Source: Branchipolynoe longqiensis (lineage: Eukaryota > Annelida > Polychaeta > Phyllodocida > Polynoidae). From it: a stretch of 64,000 nt of DNA. Under the pieces are notes generated by a model. That model was not told the origin of the DNA. It did no database searches and saw nothing but the letters and a program-made list of their open reading frames with translations. The number at the start of each line of letters is the position of its first letter. Position 1 is the first letter of the stretch. Of this stretch, positions 53,001 through 63,782 are shown one piece after another. The stretch lies in NCBI GenBank assembly GCA_030323885.1, contig CM059194.1, forward strand, positions 5,788,186 through 5,852,185, given 5' to 3'. Both the position numbers and the translations under genes were made by a program.

Positions 53001-54725
53001 CCTTTCAGTTGCATTGCTTAGAGTTATGGACGTGTTGGCAAACTTCAATGGTGGAGGACTTTCCCTCTTGCACAGATGTAAATAGGTTTGATTGATTGAT
53101 TGGTGGTTTCTTTACGCCGTGTCGGCAGCATAGGCCATATTCACGGCGGTAAATAGGTAGATGCTGCTCAGACAGTTCTAAGGTGCGCCTTTTCTCCTTT
53201 TTGTTAACGGTTGATTTTCTAGCTGGTGCGCATGAATGAGTTTGCGGTTGGACAATAATCCAATTTACACGATGGGATGTGCATGCCCCACTCAGTGTTT
53301 CCTCCAGCCTATCAATGTTGTCAAAGGCAAGCACAGTAGGGATGCATGGGTGTGCCCATGAAGGAATGGCTGGTTTGTTTTCATCTACACTGTTCATCTT
53401 TTCGATGCACAAGGCTGCGTCTAGCTCCTGTAATCGTGTATACGAACATGCATGACCAAGGGGGTTCAATGTCTTAATGAGTTCAACATTGCCAGTTAAA
53501 GTGTTGATAGCCCATGGAAGGAGGATATGTTTTGGAGTCAAGACTCGAGCATTTGTAACAGCGCTAACGATGTCCTGACCAAATGAGAATGACAGCCGGT
53601 GGACCTTGTCAGAGGTAACAGACTGACAACCAACAAGAAGCACCTCTAAGAAGTGAACAAGACAATCAGGAAGTTGAATATAACTTTCAGTCAACTCCTG
53701 TGGATTTGGTGGCCAGGCCTGATCTTTGATACCTTCTGTGATTTTATCTCGCAAGATTTGAGCAACCTGGACAATCAGTTGTTCACATTGTTGGCTGTGT
53801 ATGTAAGTGTCAAGTTTGTCCTTCAAGTTAATAAAATCACAAGAAATAGAATCTGCTGAAAGGTTGTGTGGTCTAACATAAACATTATTACTAGTACCAG
53901 CAGAGAAAAAGTGCAAGGTGTCACCAAATTGTGACTCAAGGTTTCTACGGATATGGGTTTTAGTTGATTGTTTAATATCTTCCACACCTTCATCCCACAT
54001 AAGGGATACTAGCTTTGAAGTAAGTTCTACCAGTGGTACAATACGAGGGTTTGAAAACAGTTTGATACGGATAAACTTGTACAACAGTTGCAATGATGTA
54101 GTCTCTGCAGTTTTGTAGTCATTATTCTTGTCAGTCTCCGTAGAATCATCTGTGGCAGTTTGCTTTTGTAAATTGGTGTACTTTTTGTAACATGACACAT
54201 GGTAACATGCCTCAGCTGCCACTATTTCTCTTGAAGTTATCGCAAGAATTTTTGGGTCACCTTTTACAGTTCCAACAGACCTGAGTGTTGTGTCAGCACG
54301 GAGATCTTTTGCCTGAATCAGGCTTTCTCGAGTAGATGTTCCTTTTAAACACTTGTTAGTTCATTCGCAGAAGATACACATCCGATCATATACACGTGTA
54401 GTTTTTGATGCTCCTTGACGTAATGATTTCTTGGCTGTGCAAATTCCTTTCCACTCTCACCAGCAAGTTTCTTAAGCTTGGTCAGTTCCTTTTTGTGCAC
54501 GAAATTCGATCTGCATTCACAGTGATAGAATACATCTGGTATGATATTTGGATTGTCCACTTTCAAAGTCAAGATCGGATCGGAGCACCTAATCTTTGCC
54601 GCTTCACATAGTGTTTGCCAGGAATTGACGTCTTTTGGTTTGACAAGTTCACATAATGGTGCATCATTCCCACATATTATACATGTGACAGGTTCAATTT
54701 TTGCCTGGATAGGACATTCAGCCAT
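50022..54725 (-). pseudogene. Broken transposase-like gene with XPG/FEN1-like nuclease domain
   Basis: An intronless reading of about 1,550 codons. N-terminus (54725): CIICGND, FYHCECRSNF and ACYHVSCYKKY, a spread Cys/His zinc-finger-like set. Middle: long helical region with DALRV-type leucines, no named domain recognised. Around 50780-50900: EEPDMRMMIH then VVVISEDTDVFVILL, and at 50622-50633 GCDS followed by SFAGQGKVKAV; these mirror the acidic XPG-I residues and the GCDY-GIGPK helix-turn of FEN1-type nucleases. C-terminus: CKCPRRC, CPCVANGFHS and a Ser/Asp-rich tail ending at 50022. Breaks: frameshifts near 54345, 51730, 51560 and 50680, a 61-bp insertion at 53088, and one in-frame taa near 50160. 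Role if intact: DNA cleavage in transposition (inferred). Confidence 0.75.
53088..53148 (-). mobile_element. Ultra-short retroposon, copy 3, inside the transposase gene
   Basis: A 61-base insertion (gattgattgattggtggtt, then tttacgccgtgtcggcagc, then ataggccatattcacggc) is flanked by 10-bp duplications gtaaataggt at 53078-53087 and 53149-53158. Together with the duplication it adds 71 bases and shifts the reading frame. Confidence 0.92.
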
Positions 54726-56807
54726 GACAACATGCAGTTGGTTTTGTCGGAAATTCGATCTGGAATGATGGATGGTCCGACTGCTTCACTGGTCACAGAT
54801 GGTCCAGTGTATTATAAACAACCCCACCCCAACAACATAATTCATAAACTCACATAATTAGCTACATTAGAGTTACACTCGGATTTTCCTAACAAACCAA
54901 CATTTATATACCGCTTGCCTAACTGCAACTGAACATTAAAACATACTACAAGTTTACCAACTGAATACAGAAGATAACTTCTGCTTACATTCTAAATACT
55001 AAGTAAATACTCACATTGATCTGACTAATATTGATCTGGTTATATGACACTACGGTACCATATTGTTATGGAACTTTTGGGCTTCAGAATTTCATTGTGT
55101 TACATGCTGCAAATTGTCTATTCAACAGGTATTGTACACCTTATTCTTTATACCTTTTGTGTAAATAACCCTGAATTGAAAAATGGCTGGAAGACCAGTG
55201 CTTCGGCACTGACAAAAGACTTATTCAGCAGAATAAACATATTTACCCCCCAACAAAAAGATATGATATGTTCATTAAAATAACGCGATGCTTACAATGG
55301 TCCATTGGCACGACCCGGAGGTCTCCTAACCATGCACAGCGAGGCCGACTGCATCACAAAACAAACCCGTGAGCGCCAGACCCCCCCCCGCCACCTCGGG
55401 GGATTTTTGACCCGCCGGCCTCCCCCCGGCCGGCCCATTATTATTTGGGCCTAAAAAATATCTCGGTTTCCGGTTACAGCAGACAAAAGTTGAACGTCGG
55501 TAGGTTGGCAAAAGTTTTTTAAAATTGTCTTTTCTTTTGCCGACATGAAAAATAATTGAAGGTCGGCAAAAGTTTTTATTTTATTTTGTTTTGTGTTGCG
55601 ACATGCAAAACAAATGAAGTTTCAGGCCGTTTAGTGCACAATATAGGTTATTTTGGGTGAGCAGTCTGTGAAGGGCCACTTATTAACACAACATAACAAA
55701 ATAATAACGATAATGATATATGAACCATGCATTTTTGTATCTTCAAGGAACTCCTGTCAAAATAAAAATTCTGAAGGTTGCGGTTCAATTTGAAGGTCGG
55801 TCGCAAATCGGAAACATGTTAATATTATTTTTATTTTTTCAATAAAAATGTTGAGACTTGCATTTGAAATTGAAGGCCGGTCGGGAATCGGAAACAGAGG
55901 TATTTTTTTACGCCTTGTGGTAGGCCAACATGGATTGTCACTATTTCAGATTCACAGCCAACCATAAATCACAATCTTCCATCCGACTAACCACCCCTCC
56001 CACCCCCCTTCAGCCACATTGTGATATTATCATTCAATAATGACATGCCTGAAGCATCTGCTACATACATGACACAACCAATGAAGGCCCATGTAGAACT
56101 AACTGTGCAGCTACCAGCAAACCGTGTAGTGACAATGCACAACTTTTAACATCCATGTACATTATGTACACCATTTACACAAGCTAGGTAGAGCAACATG
56201 CAACAGGCGTTATACTTAATATACATTTTTTTTAGAATGGTCAAGACTGCTTCAGAATACTTACAGTTTTACAGTGTCCTGATATTTTGACAATGCCCAA
56301 CACTATAGCCAAGCCATGACGGAAATGATACAAAACATATGATAGCCATCCATGTGCTACTTTCACTTTCACTTTGCATTGACTGTTCAGTTGGGTGGCG
56401 CCACCAATGTGTGTTGTGGTAGGTAATTAGATCAACTGAAACTTACATTACTAATCTCTGATCGACCAAAGTTGAGCTCGATTTCTAAGGGCCTGTCAGG
56501 GAGGTAATTGTGTCTTTGATCCCTTGAAGCTACTCAAGCCACTTAATCATGAACCAGTAGGGGAATGGCATTTCATTCATGGCTCGTACAGTAGGCCTAC
56601 TCAATTTTTAAGTTGGTTCATTTTCTAGGATTGGCACTTCATTAACCTGGAATGACATAAAAAATCATTGTCAGATTTCATGTTTGGTTTAGTACTGGTA
56701 TGGTTGAGTTTACTTAGTTTCTTTCATAGCTCATGACAGTTGCTAGTAGGCCTACCTATAACAGAAAAAAGGGGGTGCTCCCCTCAAGCTCAACTTCAGG
56801 AGTAGTA
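54726..56807. other. Leader region of the Academ-like element, no gene
   Basis: Two kilobases upstream of the transposase-like gene, possibly its promoter region. A gaaggtcggtcg-aaatcggaaac motif is repeated near 55790 and 55872 (second as gaaggccggtcgggaatcgg). A GC-rich patch with ccggc palindromes lies at 55380-55436. No exon was recognised. Confidence 0.45.
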
Positions 56808-57610
56808 GGGTCACTCTCCTGAAAACTGGCCAGAAGTGTCACATGGAGAGTTAAAATTTAATATTTGAATTTTTTACATTTTTTGGTTGCACATGAAAGC
56901 TGGAAATCTTCCCTTTACATCTTTGTAAAATATAAATTGATGAGATAAAAAATAAAGGTGTAGTCCATGAATAAGATATCTCTTATGGCACTATAACATG
57001 TGCATCACACGTGTAACACGTGTTTAGGACACCACACAGTCTGCTTAATAAATATCTAATCAGAATTAAATAATATCATACTTAGAAGCATATTAATCAT
57101 GGCATAATATACAGAAATATCTAGTGCTTATATTGATAAAAAAAAGTAATTCCCAGCCATGCTTTATTCACTGAATAATTAGTGTACAATATTTGTGTGG
57201 CATCCAGACACCACGGTTACACGTGTGACGGAAATTTGTAATGTTATTTCTGAAGACATTAAATTTTTTTTTTTAAATTTAAGCATGCATACATGTTAAT
57301 AAATACTTCCTCTTTGATTTGGGAACTGTTTTGTTTGATATATCAATGCAATACAAGATGTTAATAAGGATTCAACCACGTCCCATATGTCATGTTACAA
57401 ATGGCTGACTGTAAAATGGTTTTTTTTTGTACAAAAACAGTTCATAACTAAAAAGATCAAAGTTGCACACAGTTTTATTTTATTTCCCTTATTTCTTTCA
57501 TCAAATCTGAGCATGAATATGAAAAGTATAAGGACAAAAATAAGTAGGAAGGTTTTTATTGATGTTTTAAAATCTCATCTCATGCTGACCAGTTTTCAGG
57601 AGAGTGACCC
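56808..57610. mobile_element. 803-bp MITE with AGTA target duplication
   Basis: Inverted ends gggtcactctcctgaaaac and gttttcaggagagtgaccc, flanked by agta at 56804-56807 and 57611-57614. AT-rich interior without a convincing gene. Related end sequence occurs at 44043-44195. It is nested in the Academ-like element. Confidence 0.85.
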
Positions 57611-57710
57611 AGTAACGAATGAGAACAAAGTAAAGTACAAATAGTAATGAATGACATTGTTATAAAATGTAACTGTTAGGGCCAGGTACTGGGTTTCCTG
57701 CAAATAGTTT

Positions 57711-58197
57711 TTACCCCTACCCCAAACTGGTAGAAAAGGTTATTTTTAGTACAATGTTAAAAACATGCCTATGGAATCAAATAAAGTTGAAATCTATCGA
57801 TATAACACTTGTTGTGGATGTCTAATAAACCTCTCTATATGATCCAACATATAATTTGACCAAAATGAATCCTGGCATGAATTGGCGGACAACTTATTAA
57901 CATAGATCGTGAAAAAAATGTGAAACATGTGACTTTCTTTTTAGAAATCTTTAATTTTTGAACAGATAATAATAACCAAATATAACAAATCATACACTGC
58001 CAGATGCAGAATGTTATTAGGAACATTTCAAGCCATGTTGCATGTTGATAGGTCATTCTGGTGAGAAGTTATGCAAGTTTTCTTGATTCTCTCCATTTCC
58101 ATGAAATAACGGTGGCCATCTTTAAAGATGGCCACCGAAAGGGCATTTGGCAAAGTGACCCGGAAGTCCATCAACTGATTTTGGACACTTCAGATAT
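57711..58197 (-). repeat. Right terminal inverted repeat
   Basis: Reverse complement of the left repeat over its whole length with scattered substitutions and small indels. The 26-bp palindrome is conserved at 58111-58136. Confidence 0.9.
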
Positions 58198-58782
58198 TAG
58201 AAAAATATTGAGAAAAATATTACACGAGTGTCGTTTACATTGACTGTCTATCGCCAGCGCTGGGCTTTTCGTCCAGGACAACGGACGACTTTCAGTGTTG
58301 GATTACGGGTGGAGGACGATCTGGACGATATATTCGACGATTTGCGAGTCGATTAAACCTGCCGCCTTCAGGAAAGTCGACGAGGATGAGGGTATTGTAA
58401 AAACATTTGAATACTCGACTGTTATTACACGAGTGTCGTTTATATTGAGTGTCGATCGCCAGCTGGGAGCTTGTGCGTCGATTTGAATGAATATATGGAG
58501 GAAAGATCGCCATTAACTAACGGTATCGTGAAATAATTTGAATTTTCGACGGTTGGAAAAAAGGTTTCAAGTGTGTCGACAAGAACATATTAATTAGCCA
58601 TTAATCGACACACTTGTGGCTTGATTATAGTGCACTCAATAAATTACTGACATTAATCGACACACTTGTGCAATTTTGCCTTAGATTACATTTCATTATG
58701 CTGGATATGATAGTTATTGAGTAGATAACCACACTCGCTTCTCTTGACTGTGACTAATTCTTTGACAGTTCAAAGTATATAG

Positions 58783-58819
<37 letters not shown>

Positions 58820-58940
58820 GTTATCGCGTTTGCGACGCTCATCTCACTCAATACATTGCTGACTATCTGCAGCAAAGATCCAACAATAGCTCGTCCGTCA
58901 ACTAGCTGCTTGGAAATTAAATCTCTTTGGCAATTGGATA
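58198..58940 (+). other. Presumed 5' leader of the DIRS-like element
   Basis: A ~40-base block (cacgagtgtcgtttacattg and tcgccagc) is repeated about 205 bases apart (58223 and 58427), and cgacacacttgtg recurs at 58614 and 58661. A (TA)n stretch lies at 58783-58819. The left terminus of the element is not identified; no match to the 63545-63782 segment was seen here. Confidence 0.45.
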
Positions 58941-59951
58941 ATGGTATTAGACTTCTGTGTTGCCTGTGGTACTAGCCACGACTGTAGTGACCAAGAGTGT
59001 ACAAGGAATAGGACAAGCCTGGAGGGAACTACTAGAAGGACTAGAAGTTCGGCCGCTAAGATGTCGAAACAGGCAGCAGAAGAAACAGACTCGGATACGG
59101 CGAGCCACAAACCGTCCCTATCGGAACAACGGGAGGAGGCGAGACGTGAAATCGAGCAATTACGGCTGGAAATCGAACTGAACGAGTTGAGAGACGAACG
59201 GGATAGGCTGGTAGCAACGCGGGATGCATGAAGAAAGGGGAGGCCGAAGTCCGACGGTGAAACAAGACGGCCACCAGAGGTAGTGGCAGCCGGTGCGGCA
59301 ACAAGGATGGCGGATGTGGATCATGCGCTGCAGCCGGAAACTTCAGCGAGCGGTTACTCGACATATGGCCGCCCGCGACACAGGTCTAGAGAACGGAGGA
59401 GATGTAGGCGTTCGTCGAGCAGCTCGTCGCCGGACAGTGTCGAGCGACGGATGAGAAGTAAGTGGTCGCTTAAGAAGCATCTCGAGACTAAAAAAGACTT
59501 ACGTAAATTAAATTGCAATGAAATTGTTTATGCTACTGCAGCGTGGGTGTTAGATATACCAGAAATGTCGATCCAGGATCATAGGGCGATGTGGGAGCAT
59601 GTTTACTTTATCTCCCACAGAGCTCGCCATAACGACTACCAAGACAGTGCTCATGCGGTCTATGATCTCTGTATCAGGAAATTGGCGGTGAAGCAGGGCT
59701 TTGAGGCTTTCAGGAGCGCACACACAGGGAAAAGTGTCCTCCACTATGGTCCTGACAGCATAAAGAAAAAGCAATCGACTTCATCGTCCTTCGGCGATAG
59801 GAAGCGTGGGGGTAGAGGCAGTAAACCGCAAATGGCATGTTACGCATGGAATAGCGAACACGGGTGTGGCCAGAAAGAGGACTGTAGATACGAACATAAA
59901 TGCTCAAAGTGCGGAGGAAGGGTCCATAAGAGAGTAACATGTAAAGACTGA
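58941..59951 (+). pseudogene. DIRS-like gag with zinc-binding C-terminus
   Basis: One frame interrupted by a single tga at 59229-59231. First part: Cys-containing N-terminus and a charged coiled coil (REEARREIEQLRLEIELNEL). Second part: Arg/Ser-rich stretch, then LKKHLETKKDLRKLNC, a helical capsid-like domain, and the C-terminal cluster CYAWNSEHGCG, CRYEHKC and CGGRVHKRVTC, an arrangement seen in gag-like proteins of YR retroelements. It would package element RNA. Confidence 0.75.
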
Positions 59952-59986
59952 TTAGTGGGCAACACTGGGATGGGACGGGGCGTAAT

Positions 59987-60502
59987 ATGCACAGTATTAG
60001 AGCAAAAGTCTCGGTAAAAGACTTTGACATACATGTGCGAGAGAGTGGTGTAACGACTCAATATGGAGGCGTTCCCCAAGGCGCCCCCGTGACCCAGTGT
60101 GGCCAAGTCACACCTCATGACTACGAGTGTGATACAGGGAGCATTAATGACCATACGCGTGAGGCGGCCATGAAGGGCGATAGGTCAATTAACAGGCCAA
60201 TATGGGACGAGGTGGCTCGTCAGTCAATGTTGGAACGGAAGGGAGACCAGGAGACTGGTATTGCGGCTATTAGCCGAGATGCGGTGGAGGGCGGTACGAC
60301 ACAGGAGGACCGTCCAACGAAGGGAAGCGAGATGCGGCAGCGCAGGAGCGACTACATCGTCCGGGAAGGAGGCGCCGGGAGGAGCGATATGGATCCCGCC
60401 AGCCGTACAAACTGTCTGCGTGGCACCTGTGGTTGTGTCCATGAGCTGGGGGGTTTGCTATGTCAATTAAAACCCTGCCGTTTCTTTGCGGAGGCTTTCT
60501 GA
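59987..60502 (+). other. Open frame between gag and RT, function not recognised
   Basis: A 171-codon frame, hydrophilic and Arg/Glu-rich, with VTTQYGGVPQGAP near its start and Cys-containing CLRGTCGC near its end. Its position fits a gag-pol spacer. No homologous family was recognised, and it may be non-coding. Confidence 0.35.
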
Positions 60503-60549
60503 AGGGGCGATGTTGACACTGACTCTCTCTTTCTCTTGCAGGGCATGGT

Positions 60550-61727
60550 ATTCAGGTTTCATGTAATTGACGACGGCTGTAATGTAAATTATGACACTCA
60601 GTCGAATAGGAAGAAATCAAGCGGGGAGAGAAACATGGTAGAGACTAAACTTATCTCCGAATTAGGGAGGGGAGTTTAAATGAAGGTTGACACCTCCAAC
60701 CTGTGTACATGGCATGTTTGTCGTGCCAAAGGACGACAGGGGGGGGTTGGAACTGTAACCGATTGTAGCATACCGAAAGGTGGGAGCGTTAATAATTATG
60801 CTTCTGGAGTTGCCCCTAAGTTTAACTATAAGGGCTTGGACGAAGTAGTAGAATGCTTAGAGCAGGACGACTATCTAGCTAGTATTGACATCATGGACGT
60901 GTACCGTTCCGTCCATATCTACCCAGAACATAGGTGGCGCCAAGGGCTCCGGTGGTTGTTCGAGGGGGATGTGGCTGAAACATACTTGATAGATGCTAGG
61001 CTTTTTATGGGATTGTCTTCTAGCCCTTTTATATTCTCGAGAATATCTGACTTTGTTGTCCGATGTGCAGGAAGGGAGGGGGTGGACAGAATCATTAATT
61101 ATTTGGACGATTTCTGTATTATTGGTAGGACAAAAGAGCAAGCAAAGCATTGCCAGCAACAGGTGATGGCAATACTGCGTAGACTGTTTTTTTTTAATCA
61201 GTTTAAAAATAATCATATCACCAGCAAGAAAGATAAGATTCCTAGGCATTGATGTAGATTCGGAGTCCCTCGAACTCTCATTACCGGACGACAAATTAGT
61301 CAGGTTAAGGGAGATATTGCAAAAATTTCTTGATCGAAGAAAGTCTACTCGTAGGGAGTTGGAGAAACTCATGGGCTACTTGGCGCATTGTGCTAAGGTT
61401 ATCAGGGGAGGCAGAACCTTTAGTAGACGGGTGTATGATTTGATAGGTACTCTCCGTGAGCCCTTTTATCGTGCACGCCTGAACTCAGGCTTTAGGGAGG
61501 ACATCACCTGGTGGGCAAACTTTGCAAATAGGTTCAATGGGAAGGCAGGTATGCTGGGGAAATTCGCGGAAACTGTAGAGGTCTACAGTGACGCCTCAAA
61601 CTGGGGTTTGGGGGCCACGCACGGTTTAGATTGGCTAGTTGCATCGTTTAACTCGAAGGATGATGAGGTGCTCCGCAGGGAAATGGGGCATCACGACGTG
61701 GAGCCCCCCCGCGGGAGGAGACAGTGA
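60550..61727 (+). pseudogene. DIRS-like reverse transcriptase and start of RNase H
   Basis: RT motifs in order: IPKGGSVNNYA, DYLASIDIMDVYRSVHI, LFMGLSSSPFIFS, INYLDDFCIIG (catalytic YxDD) and, after a frame change, RFLGIDVD. Then LEKLMGYLAHC-KVIRGG and the RNase H start VYSDASNWGLGA. An in-frame taa sits at 60677. The frame breaks at a T run near 61188 and at a C run near 61701. Makes DNA from element RNA in an intact copy. Confidence 0.88.
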
Positions 61728-62480
61728 GCATATAAATGTAAAAGAGATGAGGGCGGTGATGGAGGGAGCCACCCGATGGTCACCGGGTTGGACGGGGGCC
61801 GAGATTATCTTCATAACAGACAGTGTGGTAGTCGAGTCCGCGCTTAATTCTGGGAGATCCAGATCAGTGAAGATCATGGGGATGTTGCGAAAATTATTTT
61901 GGTTGTCGGTGGAAAATAATTTCACTTTTCGTTCAACCTATATAAATACAACAGTGAACGTGGTCTGTGATTCCCTTAGTTTGTTTGTTTGTTTGTTGTT
62001 TTACGTCCTAGCAACATCTAAGGTCATATCAGGATGGGTACCGACTTGTTACAGTGCGCACTCATGGCGACTTTATAGTTCTGTCCCACTGGGAAATACA
62101 GGCCGCCGGCACCATGACCTGGTATCCCACTCAGTCACATTATCCTGACACTGAGCACACCAGTCCTTGCCCTATCCTAATAATGCCGAGCGCCTGGCTA
62201 GGAAGCGACAAGTATCAATTTTATAGTCATTGGTTTGACTCGACCGGGACTCGAACCCACGACCCCACGATCTACCAGCACGGGAGACGGACGCTCTAAC
62301 TCATTCGGCCATCCCGTCTGGTAGATTCCCTTAGTAGATTGGACCTAGAAACTAGCAGGCACAGAATCAGATCAGTTGATCGCGACGGGGTTATGTGCTG
62401 TGCACACTTGTTTGATGCCTCTCTCCCGTATCTTTGCAGACCTGGAGGAGCTGAGGGCAGAGCAGCGGGGATATGAGAGG
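61702..62480 (+). pseudogene. DIRS-like RNase H remainder, split by a SINE
   Basis: After the C run the frame continues HINVKEMRAVMEGATRWSPG, IIFITDSVVVESALNSG and ends CDSLS before the SINE; after it, RLDLETSRHRIRSVDRD resumes in frame. Acidic residues in NVKEM and FITDS fit the RNase H active-site pattern (D-E-D). Confidence 0.8.
61981..62323 (-). mobile_element. SINE A, full length, with 12-bp target duplication
   Basis: gattcccttagt occurs at 61969-61980 and 62324-62335. In between, the 343-bp element reads (as plus strand) (ttgt)n, ttttacgtcctagcaacatc, taaggtcatatcagg, ttggtttgactcgaccggg and actcgaacccacgac, with the tRNA-like head at the right end (box A complement ctctaactcattcggcca). 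This copy defines both SINE A boundaries. Confidence 0.95.
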
Positions 62481-63419
62481 CAGTTTTACTCACAGAACTC
62501 TATCGCCACACGTTCAGTCCAGATACGTAAATATTTTGATTTTCTCGACCAATTCTCGGATGATCGTTCCCCGCTGCCCCTCTGAGCGCGTGGCGCTCTA
62601 TGCATCATGGCTGGCAAGAACGCTTACATACCGTTCAGTAGTGAATTACCTATCGGGCTTAAATTTTTTCCTTCGTCAGAATGGTGCCCCATGGATTAGA
62701 TATGATGACTATTTGGTCCAGGCAACACTTAAGGGCATTAGGCGACAGAAGGGGGACACACCCCGCCAAGCGCCTCCGATGCTGCCTACTATGCTACTAC
62801 GGATTTTTTCTTTATTAACCTTAAACGCTGGCCACGTTTCATGGAGGGCAGCGATGCTTTGCTCATTTAGAGCGTTACTAAAGAAGTCACAAGTGACCGA
62901 ATCCGACTCCACTCTTCGGAGAGGAGACTTTGTGTTTTTTAATTGGGGGATGCTAATCAAAGTCCGTCGCTCAAAAACAATCCAGTTTTCTGAGCGGGTG
63001 CTGGAGGTGCCGGTCGCGGCTTGCCCGAATAGGGAACTTTGCGCGGTATATTGGACGAGGCGCCACTTCAGGGAATTGCCTGCAGACACTGGAGACTTGG
63101 CTTTCTGAATACCAGTCCAGGGGGCTACTTCTAGGCCTATGACTTACAGGGCATGCTCAAATTCTTCTCAAACCAGGCGAGCTTGGGCGAACACTATTTC
63201 ACATCGCAATCTTTGAGGCGAGGTGGATGTACTTATCTGGCAATGGCGGGGGCCACAATCGAGGAGATTAAAGTCAGGGGGGATTGGGCCTCGGAAATGG
63301 TCTACGCTTATTTAAAGACCCCTCTGCAGACTAGGATTTTAAATGATGTTCGGGTCGCGACTAGTCTAATAGATCTTGAGACTCAGACGGAGGAGTGTTG
63401 GGAGCCTGGGCCGCCATAG
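62376..63419 (+). pseudogene. DIRS-like tyrosine recombinase
   Basis: Three frames in sequence. N-terminal core-binding part: RQFYSQNSIATRSVQIRKYF, then TYRSVVNYLSGLNFFLRQNG. Catalytic part: LCSFRALLKKSQV, FNWGMLIKVRRSKTIQ, then FTSQSLRRGGCTYLAMAGAT, IKVRGDWASEMVYAYL. The last tyrosine in VYAYL is in the position of the nucleophile. The usual His of the HxxR box appears as Gln (QSLRRGG), and the first catalytic Arg may be Lys (LLKKS). It would integrate the element as a circle. Ends at 63417-63419. Confidence 0.82.
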
Positions 63420-63432
63420 CCGGCCAAGGTTT

Positions 63433-63544
63433 GGCTTTTATTTGCTCGGCCAGTGAGCCTTCGAGAAATAAAGGTAGGCTTCCACCACTCCTCTTGTTTC
63501 TTCCTTTTACTTCCTCCCCCCTTTTTCTTTGTAGCCAACTTTAT
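63433..63544 (+). repeat. 112-bp direct repeat, first copy
   Basis: Begins ggcttttatttgctcggcc, includes aaataaaggtaggc (polyadenylation-type aataaa) and ends cgtagccaacttta-like gtagccaactttat. About 4 differences from the second copy. Confidence 0.92.
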
Positions 63545-63782
63545 GTGTAATATAATTTATTATGTGAATATAAATGGGCAGAGGTTTTCCTAGTTATTTA
63601 TTATTTATTTATTTATTATATTTATTTATTCGACGTATCTATTATGCTTTGCTGCAGGCCGGTTCCCACTGCGTCGGGCTGACTCACTTCCGCCCAGCCA
63701 GAACCCAGCCTGAGCGCGTCGGTGTCTCACGCGCTCCGATTGAAACCTGTTTTTTGTGGTGTTTTTTTTATATATACGGTAG

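Larger units (their letters stand above)
49137..58197 (-). mobile_element. 9-kb TIR DNA transposon with XPG-like nuclease gene (Academ-like)
   Basis: Two 487-bp inverted repeats (49137-49623 and 57711-58197), about 90 percent identical over their outer 200 bases, enclose one long minus-strand gene and 3 kb of leader. The gene joins N-terminal Cys/His clusters to an XPG/FEN1-like domain, an association known from the Academ superfamily; that assignment is from recalled family knowledge and is not proven here. No clean target duplication could be read at the outer borders. The gene carries several frameshifts and a 61-base retroposon, so this copy is dead. An 803-bp MITE sits inside it at 56808-57610. 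Confidence 0.75.

Noticed and set aside
58198..58940. A1 partner of the DIRS-like direct repeats
   Set aside because: No stretch here matches 63545-63782 by eye beyond short AT-rich words.
61981..62323. tRNA genes at box A/box B matches (here and in the other SINE heads)
   Set aside because: No full cloverleaf can be drawn, and each head continues into a repeated SINE body with a tail.
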